Assembly (NCBI GenBank): GCA_900315245.1
Contig: OMYJ01000005.1
Span: 157,011-221,010 of the forward strand
Direction of reading: 5' to 3'
DNA: 64,000 nt
Origin: an uncultured Bacteroidales bacterium
GTDB taxonomy: Bacteria > Bacteroidota > Bacteroidia > Bacteroidales > WCHB1-69
Shown here piece after piece: positions 1 to 8,109 of the stretch (its first letter is position 1; each line of letters begins with the position of its first letter). Under the pieces are notes generated by a model that made no database searches, was not told the origin of the DNA, and saw only the letters and a list, made by a program, of their open reading frames with translations. Made by a program: the position numbers and the translations under genes.

Positions 1-1
1 C

Positions 2-463
2 ATCGACTTCTACGCACCGGTCATCCTCACCAAGGCCGTGCTGCCCAAGATGATCGAGCAGGGTGGGGGACAGTTAGCCGTCACCACCAGCATCGCCGGA
101 CTCTTCGGGTTCCCGTTGCGCTGCGCCTATTCATCGGCCAAACACGCCCTCTACGGCTTCTTCGAGACCGTGGCGGCGGAGAACTATAAGGACGGCATCC
201 GTGTCACCATTCTCACGCCCGGCCGCGTGCAGACCAACATCTCCGTCAATTCGCTGGAGAAGGACGGCCGCAAGCACGGCAAGATGGACGCGGGCCAGGC
301 CGGCGGCATCACCCCCGAGAAGGCCTCGCAGATCATCTTCAATGCCATCGCCAAAGAGAAACGCGAGCAGCTCGTCGGCAGCTCCGAACTCATCATGGCC
401 CACATCAAACGCTTCTTCCCGGGCCTCTGCGCGAAACTGGCCCGGAAGATCAAACCGATGTGA
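2..463 (+). CDS. Short-chain dehydrogenase/reductase, C-terminal part (5' end outside window)
   Basis: The reading frame is open from base 2, so the gene begins before the window and the first ATG (38) is internal. The visible 153 codons are the second half of a classical SDR fold. They show the catalytic serine in VTTSIAG, the YSSAK motif (catalytic Tyr and Lys) and the following TPGRVQTNI segment, where the family binds the nicotinamide end of NAD(P). The Rossmann GxxxGIG motif is missing because it lies upstream. The substrate cannot be told. The stop codon is followed at once by an 8-bp tandem repeat. Family assignment is secure; specificity is not. Confidence 0.85.
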   Translation: MDFYAPVILTKAVLPKMIEQGGGQLAVTTSIAGLFGFPLRCAYSSAKHALYGFFETVAAENYKDGIRVTILTPGRVQTNISVNSLEKDGRKHGKMDAGQAGGITPEKASQIIFNAIAKEKREQLVGSSELIMAHIKRFFPGLCAKLARKIKPM

Positions 464-578
464 CGATGAGGCAATGAGGCGATGAGACGATGAGACGATG
501 AGGCGATGAGACGATGGGGCGATGAGGCGATGAGACGATGAGACGATGAGGCGATGAGACGATGAGACGATGAATGGA
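464..578. repeat. 8-bp tandem repeat tract (CGATGAGR units)
   Basis: Directly after the SDR stop codon lie about 14 near-identical 8-bp units of the form CGATGAGG or CGATGAGA, with a few point differences. The two unit variants alternate irregularly. An 8-bp period does not keep a reading frame and no coding function is visible. A related 8-bp tract lies after the next gene. Confidence 0.9.
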
Positions 579-608
579 CGATGATCGACAAAAGATACGG
601 TCGAAGCA

Positions 609-684
609 CCACTCCCCCCTTTAGGGGGGATGCCCGCAGGGCAGGGGGGTAATAACCCCACACAAGCGAAGCGCAGTGTGGGGC
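609..684. repeat. Palindromic REP-like element
   Basis: A GC-rich stretch with nested inverted repeats: a C6/G6 arm pair around TTTA, then GCCCGCAGGGC, then a second hairpin with stem CCCCACAC/GTGTGGGG (about 656-683). Similar pieces occur at 6764-6893 and 7052-7075, so this is probably a dispersed intergenic palindrome. No T-run follows, so it is not a typical intrinsic terminator. Confidence 0.6.
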
Positions 685-718
685 TCACAAACGAAAGTAT
701 AAATAAAACCGAAATAGT

Positions 719-1591
719 ATGAAACCTACGTTACTTATCCTCGCCGCCGGCATGGGAAGCCGCTACGGCGGACTGAAACAACTGGACCAGATGGGTCCGA
801 ATGGTGAAACCATCCTCGACTACTCCGTGAAGTACGCCGCGCAAGCTGGCTACGGCAAAGTGGTGCTCGTCATCCGCCGCAGCATGGAGGCCGACTTCCA
901 GGAGTACATCCTGCCGAGATACAAGAACGTCATCCCGGTGGAGTACGTTTTCCAGGAACTCGACATGCTTCCTGAAGGCTTCTCTGTGAACCCCGAGCGC
1001 GTGAAACCCTACGGCACCGCGCACGCCATCCTTGTGGCGAAGGACGCCATCAAGGAACCCTTTACGGTGATCAACGCCGACGACTTCTACGGCAAGGAAC
1101 CCTTCCAGATCTTGGGCGACTACTTGCGCGACGTCACGGCCAACGACCCTACCGCCTTTGCGATGGTCGGCTACCGTTTGGACAAGACCTTGTCGGAGAA
1201 CGGCACAGTCTCACGCGGTGTCTGCCAAGTCGATGGCAACGGCTACCTGACGATTGTCAAGGAGATGCGCAAGATCGCCCGCACGGCCGACGGCATCCAG
1301 AACGACGAGGACGGCGTGGTCACCCCGCTCACCGGCGAGGAGCCCGTCTCCATGAACTTCTGGGGCTTCTCCCCGCGCTTCTTCGACACACTGGGCGAGA
1401 TGTTCGCGCAGTTCCTGAAGGACAACGAAGGCAATATCAAGGCCGAGTTCCCGATTCCTGACGCGGTGACCTCTGTCATGCAGCGCGGTCTCGCCACCGT
1501 GCGCGTCCTTCCCACCACCGCCGAATGGTTCGGCGTCACGTATGCGGAGGACAGACCGAAGGTGGTGGAGAAGCTGAAACACGTGGAGTGA
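719..1591 (+). CDS. Sugar-nucleotidyltransferase-like protein (NTP_transferase fold)
   Basis: The 290-residue protein begins with the nucleotidyltransferase signature LAAGMGSRYGGLKQ (residues 8-21), which binds the nucleotide phosphates. It has a metal-binding acidic pair in NADDFYG (about 119-125) and a later PVSMNFWGF segment typical of the sugar-binding half. It therefore probably joins an NTP to a sugar phosphate or related metabolite in the cytoplasm. The exact substrates are not recognisable, and no left-handed beta-helix domain of the GlmU type is present. It stands alone between two repeat tracts, so context gives no pathway. Confidence 0.75.
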   Translation: MKPTLLILAAGMGSRYGGLKQLDQMGPNGETILDYSVKYAAQAGYGKVVLVIRRSMEADFQEYILPRYKNVIPVEYVFQELDMLPEGFSVNPERVKPYGTAHAILVAKDAIKEPFTVINADDFYGKEPFQILGDYLRDVTANDPTAFAMVGYRLDKTLSENGTVSRGVCQVDGNGYLTIVKEMRKIARTADGIQNDEDGVVTPLTGEEPVSMNFWGFSPRFFDTLGEMFAQFLKDNEGNIKAEFPIPDAVTSVMQRGLATVRVLPTTAEWFGVTYAEDRPKVVEKLKHVE

Positions 1592-1643
1592 TATTGCGAT
1601 GATGCGATGATACGATGATGCGATGATGCGATGATGCGATGAA
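1592..1643. repeat. 8-bp tandem repeat tract (GCGATGAT units)
   Basis: About six 8-bp units of GCGATGAT (one with ACGATGAT) start at the stop codon of the nucleotidyltransferase gene. The unit resembles the CGATGAGR repeat at 464-578 and has the same period, so the two tracts may share an origin. Confidence 0.85.
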
Positions 1644-1669
1644 TAGGGCGGTCGTAAATCGCGGGCTTC

Positions 1670-1707
1670 AATAACCCATAACCCATAACCCATAACCCAT
1701 AACCATT
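1670..1707. repeat. 7-bp tandem repeat (AACCCAT) abutting a start codon
   Basis: Five copies of the 7-bp unit AACCCAT run up to the ATG of the DUF2461 gene at 1708, leaving no separate ribosome-binding sequence. Copy-number change would alter the untranslated leader only. Confidence 0.85.
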
Positions 1708-2414
1708 ATGAGTCCTAACGAAATCCTCTTCACCTTCTTGAAGGAACTGATTCCCAACAACAACCGCGAGTGGTTCAAGGCGCATCGGGAGATGTACGAT
1801 GCGGCGTGGGCACAGTTTAACGTGCTGGTGGAGAATGTGATAGCGGCCGTCAGCGAATTTGACGAGTCCATCGCCGGACTCACACCCAAGGACTGCACCT
1901 ACCGCATTTACCGCGACATCCGCTTCTCGCCCGACAAGACGCCCTACAAGGGACATCTCGGGGCGTACATGAACCAGTACGGCAAGAAGGCCTACTGGGG
2001 CGGCTACTACATCCAGATTGAGCCCGAGCAGGTGATGCTGGCGAGCGGTGTGTGGTGGCTTCCCACGAAGGAAATGCACCAGCTGCGCACTGCCGTGCCG
2101 AACAAATGACTGATTTCGTGAAACTTGTGGAAGAACCGGAACTTAAGAAATTAGTGCCGACCATCGGGCAGGAACACTACAAACGCATTCCCAACGGTCT
2201 GCCGAAAGACTCTCCGCACCCCGAATACCTCACCTGCAAGGACTATGCCATGTCCTGCATGTTGAAGCCCAAAGACCTCTGTCGCGACGACTACGCGCAA
2301 CGCATCGCGCACGTCTTCCGCTTGATGAAGCCGGTCAATGATTTTCTCAGTGAGAACATCCTCATCAACATGGAGGAGATGGAGACGATGAAGAGCGTGG
2401 TGAAGTTTGTTTAG
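1708..2414 (+). pseudogene. DUF2461 family gene, split by a frameshift
   Basis: The first frame (1708-2109, 133 residues) carries the N-terminal DUF2461 features: the LKELIPNNNREWF opening and the YRIYRDIRFSPDKTPYKGH core. It stops at TGA 2107-2109. The family's C-terminal part continues in another frame, from about ATG 2106 (MTDFVKLVEEPELKK onward) to 2414. Together the pieces give about 235 residues, close to the usual family length, so one gene has lost its frame near 2095-2106. The TGA and the ATG overlap as ATGA, so two polypeptides could still be made by coupled reinitiation. The biochemical role of DUF2461 is not established. A sequencing error is an alternative explanation. Confidence 0.8.
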
Positions 2415-2430
2415 GTTAAGTGAATAGTGA

Positions 2431-2458
2431 GCAGTGATTAGTGATTAGTGATTAGTGA
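2431..2458. repeat. 7-bp tandem repeat (AGTGATT)
   Basis: Three to four copies of AGTGATT lie in the gap between the convergent DUF2461 and ATPase genes. It is another member of the short-period repeats found in most gaps of the first 24 kb. Confidence 0.7.
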
Positions 2459-2522
2459 AAGGTGGGTGGTGATTGTTGGGTGTAGGCTGCCGATTTGGCT
2501 GTTACGTCAGCAGTTAGTTCTT

Positions 2523-3641
2523 TTATTTGTTCTTCAGCCAATGGTACAAGAAATAGTCGTAGATGTAGTATTTCCCGTTGTTGTTTGTGACAATATCCTT
2601 TTCTTGTAGGGCGGACAAGCTTCTTTGAACTGCACTGGCCGAAGTGAGATGAAATTTGCGGATGAATTCGCCGCTGGTCGGTTGCACGTCTCTTCCGGAA
2701 TGCGCCAAAGCCAAGAGCAGCGTTTTTTGTCTGGAAGAAAGTCTTGTCATCAAATCTTGATAGGTGTCTTCTTTCTCTTCCACTACATTACAAATGGCTG
2801 CGTCCACATCTTTAACCTCACACGGAATTCCTGGCTCAGCCATCGCAAACAGTTCATTGCAGATTTTTTGAATGTACCAAGTTGTGCCTTCAAACTTTTC
2901 GTACATGTATCCGATGGCTTCAGGTTCTATCGTATAATTGTTCTGTTCGAAATGTTGCGTGATGAAAGTGTTGTACGCATCAAGCGGAATCGGTTTTAAT
3001 GACAAAGTGGATGCACTTTGGTAGAAAGGCCTGGCAGGAGATGAGAACATTTCACCCATCAGGTGTCGTTTGGAGCCAGAAAACACGAACCACGCGTTAT
3101 TGCATTTTTGGATATAGGTCCGCAAAAGGGCTTCCACATTTTGCTCAGGGTAGTCGGTGATCGTTTGGAACTCATCAATGGCCACAATGCACGGTTTGTC
3201 AGCCGTACTCAGATACTGAAAGATTTCATCAAGAGTTGTTTTAGGCGATTGCACGTCGCCTAACTCAAGGTTCCAGCTGGGCTGTCCGAAAGCATCAAAG
3301 GTAATGCCAGTTCGCAAAGAACCTGCAATTTGGATGAAATGCTCCCAAGCTTTCCGTTCTTTCGACTTCAGTATGGAAAGAATAGCACGCCCCAATTCGT
3401 AAGTCAGTTCAGCCAGTGACTTCGTGGCATATATATCTACGAGGAACAAATAATGGCTTCCCTGTAATTTCTTTTGGGCAAAGCAGTGACGGATGAGCCC
3501 CGTCTTGCCCATTCTCCTTGGTGACATCAGGGCGACATGGTTGCCGTTTTGCAGCGATGAAGTCAGACGTTTGGTCTCCTTCTCCCTATCGCAGAAATAT
3601 GCGGGGCCGTTATATCCGTATGTCAGAAATGGGTTTTTCAT
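2523..3641 (-). CDS. AAA family ATPase with C-terminal winged-helix region
   Basis: A cytoplasmic P-loop ATPase of 372 residues belonging to the archaeal-type/Bacteroidota ATP-binding protein group. The Walker A motif is MSPRRMGKTGL (39-49), Walker B is IVAIDEF (152-158) and a sensor-like FVFSGS lies near 186-191. The C-terminal 80 residues look like a winged-helix domain. I start at ATG 3641 (MKNPFLTYGY) rather than the longer TTG start at 3674, because a TATCTTTG promoter box on the minus strand (3672-3679) would overlap the longer start. It is transcribed divergently from panB, and a near-perfect palindrome covers its -33 region. The partner or substrate is unknown. Confidence 0.8.
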   Translation of the reverse strand: MKNPFLTYGYNGPAYFCDREKETKRLTSSLQNGNHVALMSPRRMGKTGLIRHCFAQKKLQGSHYLFLVDIYATKSLAELTYELGRAILSILKSKERKAWEHFIQIAGSLRTGITFDAFGQPSWNLELGDVQSPKTTLDEIFQYLSTADKPCIVAIDEFQTITDYPEQNVEALLRTYIQKCNNAWFVFSGSKRHLMGEMFSSPARPFYQSASTLSLKPIPLDAYNTFITQHFEQNNYTIEPEAIGYMYEKFEGTTWYIQKICNELFAMAEPGIPCEVKDVDAAICNVVEEKEDTYQDLMTRLSSRQKTLLLALAHSGRDVQPTSGEFIRKFHLTSASAVQRSLSALQEKDIVTNNNGKYYIYDYFLYHWLKNK

Positions 3642-3671
3642 AGTCAGAATCCTTTTTAGCTGTTTCGGCGG

Positions 3672-3679
3672 CAAAGATA
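3672..3679 (-). promoter_or_regulatory. Bacteroidota -7 box for the AAA ATPase gene
   Basis: On the minus strand this reads TATCTTTG, an exact TAnnTTTG box. A TTG lies about 18 bp further upstream as a possible -33 element. Transcription would start near 3665, giving a leader of about 24 nt before ATG 3641. Confidence 0.6.
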
Positions 3680-3691
3680 ATAAAAATTTTG

Positions 3692-3726
3692 ATTATACAA
3701 TTTTGCGTAACGCAATTTTGTATAAT
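3692..3726. promoter_or_regulatory. Inverted repeat in the divergent promoter region (operator candidate)
   Basis: Two 16-nt arms (attatacaattttgcg and cgcaattttgtataat) flank a 3-nt centre, TAA. They are mutually inverted with two mismatched pairs. The palindrome covers the -33 region of the minus-strand ATPase promoter and lies about 40 bp upstream of the panB -7 box. It could be an operator for autoregulation; no regulator is identified. Confidence 0.6.
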
Positions 3727-3767
3727 TACAGTGCGGGGAAGCCTCGGTCACTATTTCTAAAAAATAC

Positions 3768-3775
3768 TATCTTTG
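3768..3775 (+). promoter_or_regulatory. Bacteroidota -7 box upstream of panB
   Basis: TATCTTTG followed by CCGCC, 22 bp before ATG 3798. The match to TAnnTTTG is exact; no clear -33 TTG is visible. Confidence 0.65.
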
Positions 3776-3797
3776 CCGCCATAATTTTTAGAAAGAT

Positions 3798-4619
3798 ATG
3801 TCACAGTACTTATCCACTGATGTCTCCAAGGTGACAACCAATACCTTGATGAAAATGCGTCAGCAGGGCGAGCGTATCGCCATGCTGACGGCCTACGACT
3901 ATTCCATCGCCAAGTTGCTGGATATTGCCAAGATAGACGTGATTTTGGTGGGCGATTCCGCTGCCAATGTGATGGCCGGTTACAAGACCACGCTGCCCAT
4001 CACGCTCAACGAGATGATCTACCACGCCTCGTCGGTGGTGCGTGCCGTGAAGCGCGCCCTTGTCGTGGTGGACATGCCGTTCGGCACCTACCAGGGCAAC
4101 TCCAAGGAGGCACTCAACTCGGCCATCCGCATCATGAAGGAGTCCGGCGCAGATGCCATCAAGTTGGAGGGCGGCTCGGAGGTCATCGAGTCCATCGACC
4201 GTATCCTGAGCGCGGGCATCCCCGTGATGGGCCATCTCGGTTTGACCCCGCAATCTATCAATAAATTCGGTACTTACGCTGTGCGCGCCACCTCCGAGGA
4301 AGAGGCCGAGCAGCTTCGCAAAAACGCGCTGCTGTTGCAAGAGCACGGCTGCTTCGGATTGGTGCTGGAGAAGATCCCCGCTTCCCTCGCCAAAGAGGTG
4401 ACGGATAGTCTGGAAATCCCGACCATCGGCATCGGTGCCGGCCGCCACACGTCCGGCCAAGTGCTCGTCTTCCACGACATGATGGGCATCACCCAGCAGT
4501 TCACCCCGCGTTTCCTGCGCCGCTATCTCAATCTGAGTGAGGAGATTGTGGGCGCCATCGAGCACTATATCTCCGATGTGAAAGAAAACACCTTCCCGAA
4601 TGAGTCAGAACAATACTGA
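3798..4619 (+). CDS. panB: 3-methyl-2-oxobutanoate hydroxymethyltransferase (ketopantoate hydroxymethyltransferase)
   Basis: Transfers a hydroxymethyl group from 5,10-methylene-tetrahydrofolate to 2-oxoisovalerate, the first committed step of pantothenate and coenzyme A synthesis. The 273-residue length is normal. The metal and substrate ligands are visible: D53 in VGDSAANV, D92 in VVDMPFGTY and E124 in IKLEGG, followed by the MGHLGLTPQ and IGIGAG family signatures. The gene has its own promoter box, and its last 20 bases overlap the start of the pseudouridine synthase gene, so the two are probably co-transcribed. No other pantothenate genes are nearby. Confidence 0.97.
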   Translation: MSQYLSTDVSKVTTNTLMKMRQQGERIAMLTAYDYSIAKLLDIAKIDVILVGDSAANVMAGYKTTLPITLNEMIYHASSVVRAVKRALVVVDMPFGTYQGNSKEALNSAIRIMKESGADAIKLEGGSEVIESIDRILSAGIPVMGHLGLTPQSINKFGTYAVRATSEEEAEQLRKNALLLQEHGCFGLVLEKIPASLAKEVTDSLEIPTIGIGAGRHTSGQVLVFHDMMGITQQFTPRFLRRYLNLSEEIVGAIEHYISDVKENTFPNESEQY

Positions 4620-5328
4620 AACCCGAGAGGAATTCACCAAACGCATTCTCTACGAGGACAACCACCTGGTTATCATGAACAAACTGCCTGGGGAACTGGC
4701 GCAGGGCGATGATACGGGTGCGGAACCACTGGTGGAGAAAGTTCGCGACTATATCCGCGTGCAGAAGCAGAAGGAAGGCAACGTCTTCTGCGGTCTCATC
4801 CATCGTATCGACCGGCCGGTGAGCGGCGCGATCGCCTTTGCGCGCACCTCCAAGGCCCTCGACCGCATGAACAAACTGCTGAAGGCACACGAGATGCACA
4901 AGTTCTATTGGGCGATAGTGGAGGGCATCCCGGAGATTCCGCAACGGAAATTGGTGAACTACATGTTCAAAAATGCGGAGAAGAACAAATCGTATATTTC
5001 TGACACAGAGAAAGAAGGTTGGAAATATGCCGAGCTGGACTACACTTTGTTAGCGCATTCGGAACGGTATTCGTTGCTGGAAGTGGAACTGCATACCGGC
5101 CGTCATCACCAGATCCGCGCACAACTCTCGCACATCGGGCATCCTATCAAAGGGGATATCAAGTACGGTGCCAAGCGCCCCGAACTCGACGCCTCCATCT
5201 GTCTGCACGCCCGCCGGCTCTACTTCGACCATCCCGTGACCCACAACCAAGTCCTTGTCGAAGCCGAACCCTTCAACCCGCTCTTCAAGAAGATACTCGA
5301 AGGCGGAGGCGTTGAGGAATCTACTTAA
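4600..5328 (+). CDS. RluA-family RNA pseudouridine synthase
   Basis: Isomerises uridine to pseudouridine in structured RNA. The catalytic aspartate is D71 in the signature HRIDRPVSG (68-76). Later motifs include [19 protein letters not shown], the conserved RNA-binding loop of RluA-type enzymes. At 242 residues it lacks an N-terminal S4 domain, like short RluA/RluC relatives, so the target position (rRNA or tRNA) cannot be assigned. It overlaps panB by 20 bases. Confidence 0.92.
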   Translation: MSQNNTETREEFTKRILYEDNHLVIMNKLPGELAQGDDTGAEPLVEKVRDYIRVQKQKEGNVFCGLIHRIDRPVSGAIAFARTSKALDRMNKLLKAHEMHKFYWAIVEGIPEIPQRKLVNYMFKNAEKNKSYISDTEKEGWKYAELDYTLLAHSERYSLLEVELHTGRHHQIRAQLSHIGHPIKGDIKYGAKRPELDASICLHARRLYFDHPVTHNQVLVEAEPFNPLFKKILEGGGVEEST

Positions 5329-5390
5329 AACTTAGACTTAGAACTTAGACTTGGTTGCTTTATGTTATAGTTTAAGTTTATGTCTAAGTC
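5326..5390. repeat. CTTAGA/TCTAAG-type short repeats
   Basis: Imperfect runs of ACTTAG and AACTTAG (6-7 bp) begin at the stop codon of the pseudouridine synthase gene. They are followed by TTTAAGTTTATGTCTAAG in the opposite sense. The same core (AGTCTAAG or its complement) recurs in four other gaps of this window. Confidence 0.75.
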
Positions 5391-5400
5391 AAAAAAAGTG

Positions 5401-5408
5401 TATTTTTG
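5401..5408 (+). promoter_or_regulatory. Probable -7 box (TATTTTTG)
   Basis: TATTTTTG fits TAnnTTTG and is followed by CCGC, as at the other promoters here. It lies 28 bp before the ATG at 5437 and inside the longer open frame that starts at 5380, which argues for the shorter protein. Confidence 0.5.
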
Positions 5409-5436
5409 CCGCTTGGAAAATTCAAAACATAAGAAT

Positions 5437-6591
5437 ATGATATATTTAGACAATTCAGCAACATCTTTCCCGAAACCGAATGAGGTTTACGAGTTTATGG
5501 ATCATTTCTATCGTGTTCACGGTGTGAGTCCCGGACGTGCGGGCTATGACGCCGGCATTGAGACGGGTGAGGTTCTGACTGAAACCCGCCGGATGCTCAC
5601 AAAACTCTTCAACGGAGGAACTGATGAGAAACGTTTGACCTTCAGCTACAATGCCACCGATTCCCTGAACATTCTGATTCAGGGTCTGGCACAGAAAGGC
5701 TCTCACGTGATTACCACGATGCTGGAGCACAACTCCGTGCTTCGTCCGCTCTATCATCTTGAGAAAGAGGGAGTTATTGAAGTGACCTACCTGCCCTTCG
5801 ACGCATCGGGTTATGTGCATCCGGAGCAATTCGAGGAAGCCATCCGTCCGAACACCAAGATGGTGGTTTGCACGCAGTGCTCCAACGTCATCGGTACGGT
5901 GCAACCCATCAAGGAGATCGGCAAGGTCTGCAAGGAACACGGGATCACTTTCGTGGTCGATGGCAGCCAGGGCGCTGGTGCGGTGAAGATGGACATGATC
6001 GACTATAACGTTGATGCATACGCCTTTACGGGTCACAAGTGCCTGATGGGACCCACCGGTATCGGGGGCAGCTACGTGCGCGAAGGCGTTGAGGTGCGCC
6101 ACACCCGTTTCGGCGGCACCGGCGTGAAATCCGCGGTTCGTGACCACCTTGAGGAATATCCCTACCGTTTGGAAGCTGGTACTATCAACATGTTGGGTAT
6201 CAGCGGTCTGCATGCTGGCGTGAAGTGGATCACCGAGAAAGGTATCGAGAACATCCACAATCAGGAGATGGCTTTGTGGAAACGTCTCCGCGACGGCATC
6301 AAGGACGTTCCCGGCGTGATCATCTACTGCGCTACCTCCGTGGAGAACCAGAACCCTGTGCTCTCCATCAACATCAAGGGCTTCGAGGCCATGGACGTGG
6401 GCACCATGCTGGATGTGGATTACGACATTGCCTGCCGCACGGGTCTGCAGTGCGCCCCGCTGGTACACGAATGCCTCGGCACGCTCAAGATTGACGGTAC
6501 GGTGCGTCTCAGCATCGGCGCCTTCAACACCGAGGCCGACATTGACGCCTGCATCCAGGCCGTCAAGGAGATCGCCGCGATGAAAAACTAA
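5437..6591 (+). CDS. Class V aminotransferase / cysteine desulfurase family protein
   Basis: A PLP-dependent enzyme of 384 residues. The PLP-binding lysine is K201 in FTGHKCLMGPTG, the cofactor-stacking histidine is H98 in MLEHNSV, and D175 in VVDGSQGAG contacts the pyridine nitrogen. A cysteine in RTGLQCAPLVHE (C339) sits where cysteine desulfurases carry their sulfur-accepting residue. It resembles the EF2568-type cysteine desulfurase subfamily more than IscS or SufS. It probably mobilises sulfur from cysteine or a related substrate. I chose ATG 5437 (MIYLDNSATSFPKP) because a promoter box lies within the longer frame and homologues begin here. No Fe-S assembly genes are adjacent. Confidence 0.88.
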   Translation: MIYLDNSATSFPKPNEVYEFMDHFYRVHGVSPGRAGYDAGIETGEVLTETRRMLTKLFNGGTDEKRLTFSYNATDSLNILIQGLAQKGSHVITTMLEHNSVLRPLYHLEKEGVIEVTYLPFDASGYVHPEQFEEAIRPNTKMVVCTQCSNVIGTVQPIKEIGKVCKEHGITFVVDGSQGAGAVKMDMIDYNVDAYAFTGHKCLMGPTGIGGSYVREGVEVRHTRFGGTGVKSAVRDHLEEYPYRLEAGTINMLGISGLHAGVKWITEKGIENIHNQEMALWKRLRDGIKDVPGVIIYCATSVENQNPVLSINIKGFEAMDVGTMLDVDYDIACRTGLQCAPLVHECLGTLKIDGTVRLSIGAFNTEADIDACIQAVKEIAAMKN

Positions 6592-7160
6592 GTTCAGCTG
6601 TTGGCTTTTAGCTATTAGCTATCGGCTTTGCAGCGCTTATGAGATATTTTATAGGAAAGACGTCATTATTGGCGTCTTTTTGTTTGTGACGTGTGAATAG
6701 TCAAAGGCTGAATATCTGAGTTTAAGTTAATGGTTATAGTTTCTGATACGATTATTTTCTGTTTTTAGAAGGGGTGGCCGTAGGCCGGGGTAGTAATGTG
6801 AGATATCTTTCCTTTTTCAACATCTTTTTTCACAAGGAATTCTGATGTTTTATATTACTACCCTGCCTTTCAGGCACCCCTTCTAAAATAGAAGGGGAAT
6901 TTTCGCGACCGCACTTGTCGTGCGGAAAATGGAATTGATTTCAAGTCGTAAATTTGACAAATACTCACAACAACCTGTGTGTCAAAATGTTCTAAGTGAT
7001 TTTCAATAATTATTGCATCAGTAATATAGTTATAGTCTAAGTCAAGAATCCCTCTTGGCCCCCTAAAGGGGGATTCTTAAGCTTGCTATGGCCAGCCAAA
7101 AGCCAATCGCCAACAGCTAACAGCCAACAGCCAAAAGCTAATATCCAACAGCCGAAAAAA
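6592..7160. other. Non-coding gap with short repeats
   Basis: About 600 bases without a credible gene. It holds GGCTTTTAGCTATTAGCTATC-like repeats after 6597, a long palindrome (6764-6893), a single copy of the AGTTATAGTCTAAG repeat near 7028, a second small palindrome (7052-7075) and CCAACAGC/CCAAAAGC repeats (about 7090-7152). Confidence 0.8.
6764..6893. repeat. Long palindromic element with ~35-nt arms
   Basis: The left arm (TTTTAGAAGGGGTGG... to GGGGTAGTAAT) and the right arm (ATTACTACCCTGCC... to CACCCCTTCTAAAA) are imperfect inverted copies of about 35 nt. They are separated by about 50 nt. Each arm itself contains a GGCC/GGC-type hairpin. There is no open reading frame. It looks like a small palindromic intergenic element (REP- or MITE-like). 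Confidence 0.7.
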
Positions 7161-7163
7161 TAC

Positions 7164-7171
7164 TATCTTTG
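7164..7171 (+). promoter_or_regulatory. Bacteroidota -7 box upstream of the EamA transporter
   Basis: TATCTTTG, an exact TAnnTTTG match, 26 bp before ATG 7198. Only short repeats lie between the two. Confidence 0.65.
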
Positions 7172-7180
7172 CACCCTAAA

Positions 7181-7200
7181 ATTATGCATTATGCATTATG
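7181..7200. repeat. 7-bp ATTATGC repeat containing successive ATGs
   Basis: ATTATGC repeats place ATGs at 7184, 7191 and 7198, seven bases apart and so in three different frames. Only the last is in frame with the transporter. Loss or gain of a unit would change the number of decoy starts but not the coding frame. Confidence 0.75.
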
Positions 7201-8109
7201 AATTCTGAATTAAACAAGAAATGGATCGGGCACCTCGCGGTGCTTACCGTCTATATCATCTTCGGGATTAATCCGAACTGTTCGAAGGCGGTGGTGCCGG
7301 AGTACATCACGCCGGAGGCTTATACGGCGTTGCGGCTGGTGGTCGGGGCGGCGGGCTTCTGGATCATTTCGCTGTTCACTCCTCACGAAAAGGTCGCCAA
7401 ACGCGACATGTGGATAATAGTGCTCGGGGCGGTCAGCTTGTATGGTACGTTGTGGGCTTTTGCTGAAGCAATGCGCTATATATCACCTACTTACGTATCG
7501 CTGATTTCCGCTATGTCGCCGTTGGTGGTGATGCTGATGGCGGCTCTTTTCCTCAAGGAACCGATTACCACACGTAAAGTCATGGGCGTGTTCTTCGGCA
7601 TCGCCGGCGCGCTGATGATGATCCTGTTCTCGCTGCACGGAGATACGCACTACAGCAATATCGGTGCCCTTCTTTGTTTCGTAAATATTTTGTTCTATGC
7701 CACTTACCTCCTGATTACCCGCGCCATCTCCCCGAAATACTCGCCCGTGACCATGATGAAATGGATGTTCTTGTTCAGTGCCGTCCTGAGCCTCCCGCTC
7801 GCCATACCCACCGTGAAAGATTCTCCGATTCTCATGGGTACAGCTCCTGCCATGGCCTACGTCAACATGGGCATTGTCGCGCTCTTCGCCACGGTGCTGG
7901 CTTACTATCTGTTGCCCGTCGCGCTGCGCCATATCCGCCCCACGACGGTCAGCATGTACAGCAATTTGCAACCCATCATTACGGCGGCTCTGGCCATTGC
8001 TGTTGGACAGGATGTCTTCACCTGGAATAAACCTATAGCCTTGTTGTTGGTCATTTTCGGCGTCTTCCTGGTCACCACCAGCCGCGCAAAAGACAGTATA
8101 ACTCAATAG
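7198..8109 (+). CDS. EamA/DMT-family membrane transporter
   Basis: A 303-residue, almost wholly hydrophobic inner-membrane protein. About ten transmembrane segments are arranged as two five-helix EamA repeats (roughly residues 12-140 and 155-295). Repeat-type signatures include VSLISAMSPLVVMLMAALFL in the first half and VSMYSNLQPIITAALAIA in the second. The family exports amino acids or other small metabolites, but the substrate cannot be inferred. The start is the last of three ATGs in a 7-bp repeat, and the stop codon runs into the 12-bp repeat array that follows. Confidence 0.88.
   Translation: MNSELNKKWIGHLAVLTVYIIFGINPNCSKAVVPEYITPEAYTALRLVVGAAGFWIISLFTPHEKVAKRDMWIIVLGAVSLYGTLWAFAEAMRYISPTYVSLISAMSPLVVMLMAALFLKEPITTRKVMGVFFGIAGALMMILFSLHGDTHYSNIGALLCFVNILFYATYLLITRAISPKYSPVTMMKWMFLFSAVLSLPLAIPTVKDSPILMGTAPAMAYVNMGIVALFATVLAYYLLPVALRHIRPTTVSMYSNLQPIITAALAIAVGQDVFTWNKPIALLLVIFGVFLVTTSRAKDSITQ

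Noticed and set aside
3692..3726. Invertible promoter repeat
   Set aside because: The two arms are only 3 bp apart, so they form an operator-like palindrome rather than flanks of an invertible segment.
5380..5436. Longer start for the class V aminotransferase
   Set aside because: The extra 19 residues would span a promoter-like TATTTTTG box, and homologues begin at MIYLDNSAT.
5455..6468. Minus-strand ORF of 337 codons opposite the class V aminotransferase gene
   Set aside because: The plus strand has all PLP motifs; the minus frame is His/Val-rich noise.
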